From: Burkholderiales bacterium RIFCSPLOWO2_12_FULL_65_40
GTDB lineage: Bacteria; Pseudomonadota; Gammaproteobacteria; Burkholderiales; Burkholderiaceae_C
DNA length: 37,740 nt
Direction: 5' to 3'
Assembly: GCA_001770955.1 (NCBI GenBank)
Contig: MESL01000053.1
Coordinates: forward strand, 1-37,740
Positions 17,690 through 25,023 of this stretch are shown here, one piece after another. The notes beneath the pieces are model-generated. The model did no database searches. It saw only the letters and a program-made list of their open reading frames with translations, and had not been told where the DNA came from. Numbering within the stretch: position 1 is the stretch's first letter; every line of letters starts with the position of its first letter. Both the position numbers and the translations under genes were made by a program.

Positions 17690-17798
17690 AGCACATCCCC
17701 CTGTGGCGCTTCGCGCCTTCCCCCTTCTCTCGCAGTGCTGCGCACTGCGGGAAGGGGGACGCCACCAGCGCGGCGGGGCGGCCCTTGCGCGGTGGCCG
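17690..17798 (+). repeat. Large palindromic repeat family B, copy 1 (between modA and modB)
   Basis: About 110 bases closely matching 20033-20142. Shared blocks in order are TTCGCGCCTTCCCCC-like, CTCTCGCAG, CTGCGCxCTGCGGG, AGGGGGACGC, CCAGCGCGGCGGGG and CGGCCCTTGCGCGG. The middle folds into a long hairpin (CTTCCCCC...CGCAG with CTGCG...GGGGGA). It splits modA from modB inside one operon, so it may lower downstream expression or stabilise the modA message. Confidence 0.85.
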
Positions 17799-17860
17799 AT
17801 GGTCTGGAGCGTGCTCGTCCCGAGGTCAGCGGATAGCGCACGGTCTCGTGGAAAGCTGAG

Positions 17861-18532
17861 ATGGATAACACCTGGCCCGCTCTCTGGCTCTCGCTGCAGG
17901 TGGCCACCTGGGCCACGCTGGCGTGCCTGGTGCTGGGCACGGGCGTGGGCTATGCGCTGGCGCGCTGGCGCTTTCCGGGGCGCGACCTGGTTGACACGCT
18001 GCTCACGCTGCCCATGGTGATGCCGCCCACGGTGCTGGGCTACTACCTGCTGGTGCTGCTGGGGCGCAAGGGCTGGCTGGGCGGCTGGCTGCACGACACG
18101 TTCGGCATCCAGCTCATCTTCACGCTGACGGGCGCGGTGATCGCGGCCACGGTGGTGGCGTTCCCGCTGGTGTTCAAGCCGGCGCGTGCGGCCTTCGAGG
18201 CGGTGGACCCGCAGTTGCAGGACGCCGCGCGCGTGCTCGGCATTTCCGAGGCGGGCGTGTTCTGGCGCGTCACGCTGCCGCTGGCCTGGCGCGGCATCCT
18301 GGCCGGGGTGCTGCTGGGCTTTGCCCGGGCGCTGGGCGAATTCGGCGCCACGCTGATGGTGGCGGGCAGCATTCCGGGCAAGACGCAGACGCTGTCGATT
18401 GCCGTGTACGAGGCCGTGCAGGCCGGGCAGGACGACGTGGCCCACCTGCTGGTGCTCATCACCTCGGTGGTGTGTGTGGCGGTATTGCTTGCCGTGGGCA
18501 AGCTGGCCCCGGGCCGGGTGGCAACACGATGA
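17861..18532 (+). CDS. modB: Molybdate ABC transporter permease
   Basis: A 223-residue inner-membrane permease with about five hydrophobic segments. The LPMVMPPTVLGYYLL block and the coupling loop DAARVLGISEAGVFWRVTLPLAWRG, followed by GFARALGEFGATLMVAGSIPGKTQT, are hallmarks of ModB. It forms the homodimeric molybdate channel. The ATG has GGAAAG upstream. It is 176 bases from modA, with the family B repeat in that gap, and 9 bases from modC. Its length is normal. Confidence 0.96.
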   Translation: MDNTWPALWLSLQVATWATLACLVLGTGVGYALARWRFPGRDLVDTLLTLPMVMPPTVLGYYLLVLLGRKGWLGGWLHDTFGIQLIFTLTGAVIAATVVAFPLVFKPARAAFEAVDPQLQDAARVLGISEAGVFWRVTLPLAWRGILAGVLLGFARALGEFGATLMVAGSIPGKTQTLSIAVYEAVQAGQDDVAHLLVLITSVVCVAVLLAVGKLAPGRVATR

Positions 18533-18541
18533 AGGGCCAGC

Positions 18542-19228
18542 ATGCGGCTTGACGTGGACATCCGCAAGACGCTGCGCTCGGGCCACCGCACCTTCGAGCT
18601 GCGGGCGCGCTTTTGCGCGCAGGGCGAGCGCGTGGTGGTGGTGGGGCCCTCGGGCGCGGGCAAGAGCATGCTGCTCAAGGCGCTGGCCGGGCTGCTGCGG
18701 CCCGACGCGGGCCATGTGCGGCTGGATGGCGAGACGCTGTTCGATGCCGCCCAGGGCATCCACCGGCCGCCGCGCGAGCGCGCCGTGGCCTACCTGTTCC
18801 AGGACTACGCGCTGTTCCCGCACCTCAACGTGCGCCAGAACATCGCCTTTGGCGAGCTGCAGGGCTGGCGCAACCCGACGGCGGCCCATGCCAGCCCGGA
18901 GGTGGAGCGCTGGCTCGATGCCTTCGGGCTGCGCGAGGTGGCGCACCAGCACCCGCATGAACTCTCGGGCGGGCAGCGCCAGCGCACGGCCCTGGCGCGC
19001 GCGCTGGTGGCCCGGCCGCGTGCGCTGCTGCTCGACGAACCCTTCGCCGCGCTCGACACCGACCTGCGCGTGAGCATGCGCGCCGAGCTGGACGCGCTGC
19101 AACGATCTTTGCGCGTGCCCATGGTGCTCATCACGCACGACCCGCAGGATGTGCAGGTGTTTGGCGAGCAGGTGCTGCACATGGATGCGGGCCACATGAT
19201 GGAGGAGGTGTCCCATGCCGGACCATGA
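18542..19228 (+). CDS. modC: Molybdate ABC transporter ATP-binding protein, short form without MOP domain
   Basis: A 228-residue ABC ATPase with Walker A GPSGAGKSM, Q-loop YLFQDYALFPHL, signature LSGGQRQRTALARAL, Walker B ALLLDEPFAALD and switch LITHD. The DYALFPHLNVRQNIAFG segment is typical of ModC. Ordinary ModC is about 350 residues, with a C-terminal TOBE/MOP molybdate-binding domain giving trans-inhibition; here the protein ends right after the ATPase core. The end overlaps modE by 14 bases, so it is not a sequencing truncation in any obvious way. Molybdate sensing in this operon must therefore rest on ModE alone. Confidence 0.93.
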   Translation: MRLDVDIRKTLRSGHRTFELRARFCAQGERVVVVGPSGAGKSMLLKALAGLLRPDAGHVRLDGETLFDAAQGIHRPPRERAVAYLFQDYALFPHLNVRQNIAFGELQGWRNPTAAHASPEVERWLDAFGLREVAHQHPHELSGGQRQRTALARALVARPRALLLDEPFAALDTDLRVSMRAELDALQRSLRVPMVLITHDPQDVQVFGEQVLHMDAGHMMEEVSHAGP

Positions 19229-20027
19229 CAAGCGCATTGAACTCGGCGGCTCGGTCTGGATGACCGTGGGCGGCGAGAGCCTGGGCGGCTCGGGCCGCGT
19301 GCAGTTGCTGGCGCTGGTGGGCGAGCAGGGCTCCATCACCCACGCCGCCAAAGCCATGAAGATGAGCTACAAGGCCGCGTGGGACGCCATCGACACCATG
19401 AACAACCTGGCGGGCGAGCCGCTGGTGGAGCGCGTGGCGGGTGGCAAGGGCGGCGGCGGCACGCGGCTCACGCAACGGGGCCAGCAACTGGTGGAGAACT
19501 TCCGCCGCATCGAGGCCGAGCACCAGCGCTTCATCGCGCAGCTGGGCCAGCAGGCCCAGGGCATTGCCGACGACTACCTCTTGATTCGGAACATCAGCAT
19601 GAAAACCAGCGCGCGCAACCATTTCGCGGGCACCGTCGCCCGCGTGGTGCACGGCGCCGTCAATGACGAGGTGGAGATCGAGGTGCGGCCGGGCCTGCGC
19701 ATCGTCGCCACCGTCACGCACGAGAGTGCCGAGGGCCTGGGCCTGGCCGTGGGCGCGCAGGCGTTCGCGCTGGTCAAGGCCTCGTCCATCGTGGTGGTGA
19801 CCGAGGCCGAAGGCGCGCATTTTTCTGCGCGCAACCGCCTCGATGGAACGGTGTCGCGCATCGCGGCGGGCGCGGTGAACGACGAGGTGGTGATCGACGT
19901 GGCCGATGGGGTGTCGATCGCAGCGATCATCACGCACGCCAGCAGCGAGGCCCTGGGCCTGGCGGTGGGCGCACGCGCCACGGCGATCTTCAAGGCGTCC
20001 AGCGTGATCGTCGGCGCCCCGGGGTGA
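19215..20027 (+). CDS. modE: Molybdate-responsive transcriptional regulator ModE
   Basis: A 270-residue regulator. The N-terminal LysR-like winged helix (about 25-100) has SYKAAWDAIDTMNNL and ERVAGGKGGGGTRLT, very close to E. coli ModE. Two tandem MOP domains follow, each starting SARN (about 130-196 and 201-268), which bind molybdate at a dimer interface. Molybdate-bound ModE represses mod transport genes in the family. The gene begins inside modC (14-base overlap), so regulator and ATPase are coupled. The candidate operator at 16869-16892 would give feedback control. Confidence 0.95.
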   Translation: MPDHDKRIELGGSVWMTVGGESLGGSGRVQLLALVGEQGSITHAAKAMKMSYKAAWDAIDTMNNLAGEPLVERVAGGKGGGGTRLTQRGQQLVENFRRIEAEHQRFIAQLGQQAQGIADDYLLIRNISMKTSARNHFAGTVARVVHGAVNDEVEIEVRPGLRIVATVTHESAEGLGLAVGAQAFALVKASSIVVVTEAEGAHFSARNRLDGTVSRIAAGAVNDEVVIDVADGVSIAAIITHASSEALGLAVGARATAIFKASSVIVGAPG

Positions 20028-20032
20028 GGTGA

Positions 20033-20142
20033 AACACCCCCCTGGGTCGCCTGCGGCGCCTTCCCCCCGCTCTCGCAGCGCTGCGCGCTGCGGGCAGGGG
20101 GACGCTCCCAGCGCGGCGGGGGGCGGCCCTTGCGCGGGAGCC
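20033..20142 (+). repeat. Large palindromic repeat family B, copy 2 (after modE)
   Basis: The second copy of the 110-base palindrome found at 17690-17798, with the same block order and orientation, lies between modE and the convergent folA gene. Its strong central hairpin (CCTTCCCCC with AGGGGGA arms and CGCAG/CTGCG inner stem) could end transcription from both sides, although no T run follows. Confidence 0.85.
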
Positions 20143-20185
20143 CTGGCTTGGGCCGCGCTTGTATTTGCGCTGCGGGAGGAGGTGC

Positions 20186-20683
20186 TCAGCGCCGCTGGTA
20201 GCGCACGAAGGCGAAGGCCATGCCGTTGGCGCTGGTGTGCGCCTCGCGCGCGGTTTCCGCCCATTCGGGGCCGAGTTCGGGGGCGAAGGCGTCGCCGTCA
20301 AAGGCTTGCGCGATCTCGGTCACTTCCACGCGCTGGGCCAGCGGCAGGGCCTGGGCGTAGATCTGCGCGCCGCCAATCACCCACACGGTGGTGGGGTTGG
20401 ATTGCTCTGCTATTTGTAGCGCCTCGCGTAGGCTGGATGCGCGCTGCGCGCCAATTTCATTCCAATCGTCCTGGCGCGTGACGACGATGTTGGTGCGCCC
20501 GGGCAGGGGGCGAAAGCGCGGCGGGAGCGAGTCCCAGGTTTTGCGCCCCATGATGACGGGGCTACCCTGCGTGAGCTGCTTGAAGTGCGCCATGTCCTCC
20601 GGCAGGTGCCAGGGCATGGTGCCGTTTTTGCCGATCACGCCGTTGGCGGCGCGGGCGTAGATGAGGGCGATGTCCATGCTCAT
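20186..20683 (-). CDS. folA: Dihydrofolate reductase
   Basis: A 165-residue enzyme that reduces dihydrofolate to tetrahydrofolate with NADPH. The N-terminal [21 protein letters not shown] has the Met20-type loop, [11 protein letters not shown] carries the active-site acidic residue (D of PEDM), and [12 protein letters not shown] and [14 protein letters not shown] bind NADPH. The ATG at 20683 overlaps the thyA stop by four bases (ATGA), so both are coupled; this pairs the thymidylate synthase that oxidises the folate with the enzyme that regenerates it. Residues about 87-94 are encoded by an AT-rich stretch with unusual codons (CTA, ATA, GCA) that resembles part of repeat family A. Confidence 0.96.
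   Translation of the reverse strand: MSMDIALIYARAANGVIGKNGTMPWHLPEDMAHFKQLTQGSPVIMGRKTWDSLPPRFRPLPGRTNIVVTRQDDWNEIGAQRASSLREALQIAEQSNPTTVWVIGGAQIYAQALPLAQRVEVTEIAQAFDGDAFAPELGPEWAETAREAHTSANGMAFAFVRYQRR
20398..20425 (-). repeat. Family A-like fragment inside folA
   Basis: On the coding strand, GAGGCGCTACAAATAGC resembles the GGCGCT and GCTA...TAGC blocks of family A. The palindrome GCTATTTGTAGC spans 20409-20420. It encodes residues in the loop before the NADPH-binding strand and uses codons rare in the neighbouring genes. It could be a chance match. Confidence 0.3.
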
Positions 20684-21513
20684 ACCGCTACGGGCGCCTT
20701 GATGGCCGGATGGCACTGGTAATCGAGCACCTCGAAGTCTTCGTACTGGTAGTCGAAGATGCTGTCCGGGCGACGCTTGATGTTCAGCACCGGGTAGGGG
20801 TAGGGCGCGCGCGCCAGTTGCGTTTGCACCTGCTCGGTGTGGTTGCTGTAGATGTGGCAGTCGCCGCCGGTCCAGATGAAGTCGCCCACCTCCAGGTCGC
20901 ACTGCTGCGCCACCATGTGCGTGAGCAGGGCGTAGCTGGCGATGTTGAAGGGCACGCCGAGGAAGATGTCGGCGCTGCGCTGGTAGAGCTGGCAGCTCAA
21001 TGTGCCTTTGCCGCCGGGAGTGGTAGCGGGCGCCACATAGAACTGGAAGAACGCGTGGCAGGGCATCAGCGCCATCTTGTCCAGATCGGCCACGTTCCAG
21101 GCGCTCACGATGATGCGGCGCGAGTCGGGGTTGCTCTTGAGCGTGTTGATGACCTGCTGGATCTGGTCGATGTGGCCGCCGTCCGGCGTGGGCCAGCTGC
21201 GCCACTGCACGCCGTATACGGGGCCGAGTTCGCCATCTTCGCGCGCCCATTCGTCCCAGATGGTCACGCCGCGCTCCTTGAGCCAGAGGTTGCTGCTTGA
21301 CCCGGTGAGGAACCACAGCAGCTCGACGATGATGCTCTTGAGGTGCACCTTCTTGGTGGTGACCAGCGGAAAGCCCTCGCGCAGGTCAAAGCGCATCTGG
21401 TGGCCGAACACGCTCTTGGTGCCCGTGCCGGTACGGTCGCCCTTGTCCACGCCGTGCGTGAACACATGGCGCATGAAGTCTTCGTACTGCGAGCGGATGG
21501 GGCGGGAAGGCAT
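20680..21513 (-). CDS. thyA: Thymidylate synthase
   Basis: A 277-residue enzyme converting dUMP to dTMP using methylene-tetrahydrofolate. The DRTGTGT segment, the catalytic Cys152 in [10 protein letters not shown], the [16 protein letters not shown] dUMP/folate-binding block and the C-terminal IKAPVAV tail match E. coli ThyA closely. It is slightly longer than E. coli (264) because of N-terminal residues and a small ATTPGGKGT insertion after FYVA. The ATG at 21513 was chosen over a start 66 bases upstream because the extension is unlike the family and spans a strong hairpin. It forms an operon with folA, four bases overlapping. Confidence 0.97.
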   Translation of the reverse strand: MPSRPIRSQYEDFMRHVFTHGVDKGDRTGTGTKSVFGHQMRFDLREGFPLVTTKKVHLKSIIVELLWFLTGSSSNLWLKERGVTIWDEWAREDGELGPVYGVQWRSWPTPDGGHIDQIQQVINTLKSNPDSRRIIVSAWNVADLDKMALMPCHAFFQFYVAPATTPGGKGTLSCQLYQRSADIFLGVPFNIASYALLTHMVAQQCDLEVGDFIWTGGDCHIYSNHTEQVQTQLARAPYPYPVLNIKRRPDSIFDYQYEDFEVLDYQCHPAIKAPVAV

Positions 21514-21545
21514 GGAACAGTCTCGGCAAGGCGGCAGAAATAACA

Positions 21546-21571
21546 CGGCGCACGGGCGGGGCCGTGCGCCG
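21546..21571 (-). terminator. Strong hairpin in the thyA leader (possible terminator or attenuator)
   Basis: CGGCGCACGG and CCGTGCGCCG form a perfect ten-pair stem with a six-base loop. On the minus strand it is followed by TGTTATTT, a poor T run, and lies 33 bases before the thyA ATG. It may end transcripts from the upstream gene or be part of the thyA leader. Confidence 0.4.
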
Positions 21572-21601
21572 GACAGCATTTTAGGGCTTATGGAGAAATA
21601 G

Positions 21602-21653
21602 GGCTCTGGCGCTTATCTGACAAGCGCAAAAAGCTATCAAAATAATAGCTTTT
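21602..21653 (+). repeat. Dispersed palindromic repeat family A, copy 3
   Basis: GGCTCTGGCGCTTATCTGAC, then AAGCGCAAAAAGCTATC and AAAATAATAGCTTTT, has two successive hairpins: GCGCTTAT..AAGCGC and AGCTAT...ATAGCT. It is one of the two best copies (with 24830-24881). It lies between the FAD-dehydrogenase gene and thyA. Confidence 0.8.
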
Positions 21654-21672
21654 GAGGAGTGTGGGATGAGGC

Positions 21673-23091
21673 TTACCCGCCCAAAACCCGCCCCGGGTTC
21701 ATCAGGTTCTGCGGGTCCAGCGCCTGCTTGATGGCGCGCATCATGCCCAGGGCCACGGGCGACTGGTAGCGCGCGAGCTTGTCGGTCTTGAGCGCGCCCA
21801 CGCCATGCTCGGCCGAGAACGAGCCGCCGAACTGTGCCACGGCCTCGTAGACGAGGTGGTTCACCCGGTCCTCCTGGTCGCGCAGGAAGGCCTTGGCGTC
21901 GCCGCCCTCGGGCGCCTGCACGTTGTAGTGCAGGTTGCCGTCGCCCAGGTGGCCGAAGTTGACCAGGCGCACGCCCGGAATCTCGCGCGTGAGCAGCGCG
22001 TCGGCATGTTCCACGAAGGCGGGGATGCGCGAAATGGGCACCGAGATGTCGTGCTTGATGTTCAGCCCTTCCTCGGCCTGCGCCAGCGGGATGCTCTCGC
22101 GGATGTGCCAGAGCTGGTGCGCCTGCGCGATGTTCTCGGCCACCACGGCGTCCTGCACGCAGCCGGCCTCGAAGGCGGTTTCCAGCAGCGCCTCGAAGCG
22201 GGCGCGGGCGTGGTCCTCGGATTCGCTGTCGGAGTTCTCCAGCAGCACGCCCCACTGCACTTCCGGTTGGTCGATGAAAGGCACGCGCAGTTGGGGCATG
22301 TGCTTGTCCACCAACTGCAGCGCAAAGCGCCCCATCACCTCGAAGCCGGTCAGCCCGGCGCCCAGGTGCTGGTGCGCCAGGGCCAGCAGGCGCACGGCCT
22401 GTTCCATCGACGACACGGCAGCCCAGGCCGTGAGCTGCGCTGCCGGGCGCGGGTAGAGCTTGAGCGTGGCGGCGGTGATGACGCCCAGCGTGCCCTCGCT
22501 GCCGATGAACAGGTCGCGCAGGTCGTAGCCCGTGTTGTCCTTGCGCAGGCCGCGCAGGCCGTCCCACACCTCACCCTGCGGCGTGACGACTTCCAGGCCC
22601 AGGCACAGGTCGCGCGTGTTGCCGTAGCGCACCACCTGCGTGCCGCCGGCGTTGGTGCCCAGGTTGCCGCCGATGGTGCAGCTGCCCTCGGCCGCGAGCG
22701 ACAGCGGGAACAGCAATCCGGCCTTGTCGGCGGCTTCCTGCACGTTCTGCAGGATGCAGCCGGCCTCGACGGTGAGGGTGAGGTTGTCGGGGTCGAGCGC
22801 GCGCACGGCGTTCATGCGCGTGAGGCTCAGCACCACCTCGCGGCCCGAGGTGTCGGGTGTGGAGCCGACCGACAGGCCGGTGTTGCCGCCCTGCGGCACC
22901 ATGGGCGCGCCCGCAGCGGCGCAGGCCTTGACCACGGCGGCCACCTCCTGCGTGCTGGCCGGGCGCACCACGGCCAGGGCCTTGCCGTGCACGCGGCGGC
23001 GCCAGTCCTGCTCCCAGGCGCTGAGGTCGCCCTCGGCCAGCACATGGGGGGCGCCGACGATCTGGCGCAGGGATTCGATCAGGTCTTGCAT
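21673..23091 (-). CDS. FAD-linked D-2-hydroxyacid dehydrogenase (GlcD/D-2-hydroxyglutarate dehydrogenase type)
   Basis: A 472-residue flavoprotein. The PCMH FAD-binding domain (about 35-215) shows VPQGGNTGLSVGSTP, GGNLGTNAGGTQVVRYGNTRD and FIGSEGTLGVIT. The C-terminal FAD-oxidase domain has the metal/substrate histidines in NFGHLGDGNLHYN and SAEHGVGALK. Such enzymes oxidise D-lactate, glycolate or D-2-hydroxyglutarate and pass electrons to quinone or an electron-transfer flavoprotein. The RYGNTRDLCLGLEVV block fits the D-2-hydroxyglutarate branch, but the substrate is not certain. It lies 40 bases after the DUF2069 gene on the same strand and probably shares its transcript. Confidence 0.88.
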   Translation of the reverse strand: MQDLIESLRQIVGAPHVLAEGDLSAWEQDWRRRVHGKALAVVRPASTQEVAAVVKACAAAGAPMVPQGGNTGLSVGSTPDTSGREVVLSLTRMNAVRALDPDNLTLTVEAGCILQNVQEAADKAGLLFPLSLAAEGSCTIGGNLGTNAGGTQVVRYGNTRDLCLGLEVVTPQGEVWDGLRGLRKDNTGYDLRDLFIGSEGTLGVITAATLKLYPRPAAQLTAWAAVSSMEQAVRLLALAHQHLGAGLTGFEVMGRFALQLVDKHMPQLRVPFIDQPEVQWGVLLENSDSESEDHARARFEALLETAFEAGCVQDAVVAENIAQAHQLWHIRESIPLAQAEEGLNIKHDISVPISRIPAFVEHADALLTREIPGVRLVNFGHLGDGNLHYNVQAPEGGDAKAFLRDQEDRVNHLVYEAVAQFGGSFSAEHGVGALKTDKLARYQSPVALGMMRAIKQALDPQNLMNPGRVLGG

Positions 23092-23131
23092 GGAAAGGGC
23101 TCCAGGGCGGCAGGTGCGCCGCCGGGTTCAT

Positions 23132-23554
23132 TCAGGGGGCTTCGGGTGCAGGTGCTTGCGCTGCCGCGCCGCGCAGGCGCATGCGGATGTGCACGGTGCA
23201 GGCGGTGAACAGCACGAGGCTGAGCAGAATCTCCAGCAGCGCCAGCCAGTTGCCGGGCGCGCGGTCGCTCCAGGCGCGCACCACGCCCTCGGTGAAGTAC
23301 AGCCAGACCATCAGGCTGACCCAGCGGTAGGTGTACATGCGGTTTTTCAGGAAACCCGCCAACGGTATGCACAGCGGCAGCGCCTTGAGGGCCAGCCACG
23401 AGCCGCCCGGGCGCAGCGGCGCCAGGAACAGTTCCCAGGCCAGGCACAGCGCGATCAGGGCCAGCAGGCTGGCAACGGCCACGCGGCGCGCGCCATCCAC
23501 CAGCGGGGCAGGGGTGGCGGCATGGGGGGGGATTGCGGGGGCGGGATGGTTCAT
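23132..23554 (-). CDS. DUF2069 membrane protein
   Basis: A 140-residue protein with a Pro/Ala-rich N-terminus and four hydrophobic segments (about 25-45, 50-70, 80-95, 105-125), matching the DUF2069 family (KALPLCIPLAGFLKNRMYTYRW, WLYFTEGVVRAWSD). Its function is unknown. It is upstream of the FAD dehydrogenase in the same direction and divergent from the YihY gene, with 21 bases between the two start codons. A run of eight identical bases at 23524-23531 falls in codons 8-11. Confidence 0.85.
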   Translation of the reverse strand: MNHPAPAIPPHAATPAPLVDGARRVAVASLLALIALCLAWELFLAPLRPGGSWLALKALPLCIPLAGFLKNRMYTYRWVSLMVWLYFTEGVVRAWSDRAPGNWLALLEILLSLVLFTACTVHIRMRLRGAAAQAPAPEAP

Positions 23555-23575
23555 GGCGATGGCATCATAGCGAGC

Positions 23576-24823
23576 ATGTCCTATTCCCTACAGACCGTGG
23601 TGCAGCGCCTGGAGGCGCTGGCGTCCGAACTCTCCCATTTTCCCTGGAAGAACACGGCCCACACCCTGCGCGAGCGCTTTCGGGAGGACCGACTGGGGCT
23701 GACGGCCAGCAGCCTGACCTTCACCACCATGCTGGCGCTGGTGCCTTTTGTCACTGTCGCACTGGCCGTGTTCACCGCTTTTCCGATGTTCGGCAAGCTG
23801 CAGGAGGTGCTGCAGCGCTGGCTGATCGACAGCCTGGTGCCAGACAACATTGCGCGCCAGGTGCTGGGCTACCTCACGCAGTTCGCCGCCAAGGCCAACC
23901 GCCTGGGGCTGCTGGGCTTTTCCGTGCTGCTGGCCACGGCGCTGGCCCTGATTCTCACCATCGACCGCACGCTCAACACCATCTGGCGCGTGCGGCGCCT
24001 GCGCCCGCTGGGCCAGCGTGTATTGATCTACTGGGCCGCCATCACGCTCGGGCCGCTGGTGCTGGGTGCCAGTCTGGCGCTGACTTCGTATGTGCTCTCC
24101 GTGTCGGGCGGGCTGATGGGGCAATTGCCGGGGGGCGTGCGCCTGCTGCTCGACACGATCGAGTTTCTGGTGCTTGCCGCCGGCGTGGCCGGGCTGTACC
24201 ACTATGTGCCCAACACCCAGGTGAACTGGCGCCATGCCTGGGCGGGTGGCCTCTTCGTCGCGGTGTGCATGGAGCTGGCCAAAAAGGGCCTGGCGCTGTA
24301 TGTGGCCCAGGTGCCCACCTACTCGGCGGTGTATGGCACCTTTGCCACGCTGCCCATATTGCTGGTCTGGATCTACGTGGCCTGGGTCATCGTGTTGCTG
24401 GGCGCCGTGGTGGCGGCCTACCTGCCCAGCTTGCTGGCGGGCGTGGCCCGGCGGGCCGACCACCCGGGCTGGAATTTCGAGCTGGCCGTGGAGGTGCTGC
24501 AGCAACTGCACCCGGTGCGCCAGACAGAGGCACGTGGCCTGCGTGCCGACGACCTGGCCCAGCGCCTGCGGGTGGGGTCGCTGCAGCTGGAGCCTGCGCT
24601 CGATGCCCTGGTGGGGCTGGACTGGGTGGGCCGTGTGCAGGACGACGATGCCGCTTCGCCCGGCCAGGACGAACCCCGCTATGTGCTGCTGGCCGACCCG
24701 CAGACCACGCCGCTGGCACCGCTGCTGCAGCGCATGTTGCTGGGCCGCACGCACAGCCTGGAAGGGCTGTGGGGCCAGGCCAGGCTGGACGGTTTGCGGG
24801 TTGCCGATGTGATTCTTAAGTGA
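23576..24823 (+). CDS. YihY/virulence factor BrkB family membrane protein
   Basis: A 415-residue inner-membrane protein. After a short soluble start it has about six membrane segments with the family blocks LTASSLTFTTMLALVPFVTV, NTIWRV, YHYVPNTQVNWRHAWAGGLF and YSAVYGTFATLPILLVWIYVAW. Residues from about 300 form a soluble winged-helix-like tail. The family was once mislabelled RNase BN; its true role is unresolved. The ATG at 23576 was chosen by alignment of the conserved N-terminus; the much longer frame upstream is antisense to other genes. It lacks a strong ribosome site. Confidence 0.9.
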   Translation: MSYSLQTVVQRLEALASELSHFPWKNTAHTLRERFREDRLGLTASSLTFTTMLALVPFVTVALAVFTAFPMFGKLQEVLQRWLIDSLVPDNIARQVLGYLTQFAAKANRLGLLGFSVLLATALALILTIDRTLNTIWRVRRLRPLGQRVLIYWAAITLGPLVLGASLALTSYVLSVSGGLMGQLPGGVRLLLDTIEFLVLAAGVAGLYHYVPNTQVNWRHAWAGGLFVAVCMELAKKGLALYVAQVPTYSAVYGTFATLPILLVWIYVAWVIVLLGAVVAAYLPSLLAGVARRADHPGWNFELAVEVLQQLHPVRQTEARGLRADDLAQRLRVGSLQLEPALDALVGLDWVGRVQDDDAASPGQDEPRYVLLADPQTTPLAPLLQRMLLGRTHSLEGLWGQARLDGLRVADVILK

Positions 24824-24829
24824 AATCAG

Positions 24830-24881
24830 CCTCTGGCGCTTTATGAGAAAGCGCAGGCAGCTATTATATTAATAGCAAAAA
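24830..24881 (+). repeat. Dispersed palindromic repeat family A, copy 4
   Basis: CCTCTGGCGCTTTATGAGAA, then AGCGCAGGCAGCTATTATA and TTAATAGCAAAAA, follows copy 3 base for base in layout: CTCTGGCGCTT, AAGCGC, AGCTATTA and TAATAGC. It starts seven bases after the YihY stop codon. Confidence 0.8.
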
Positions 24882-24953
24882 GGGTCGGTACCGGTTGGGC
24901 GCCTTACAAACCCTGGCTATTGGCTAGGCTGCCTTGGGCCGGGCAGGGCGCCA

Positions 24954-24990
24954 GAAAAAAGCCCCTGCAACCGGGGGGATGCAGGGGCTT
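24954..24990 (-). terminator. Rho-independent terminator of the dctQ-dctM operon
   Basis: On the minus strand AAGCCCCTGCA pairs with TGCAGGGGCTT (24959-24969 with 24980-24990) over eleven positions and then runs into TTTTT. It sits 33 bases after the dctM stop. Confidence 0.87.
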
Positions 24991-25023
24991 GGCGGAGCAG
25001 CGGGGCGCGGTGGCCCCGGGTGC

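Noticed and set aside
22640..23575. N-terminal extension of the YihY frame
   Set aside because: Antisense to the dehydrogenase and DUF2069 genes; conserved YihY sequence begins at 23576.
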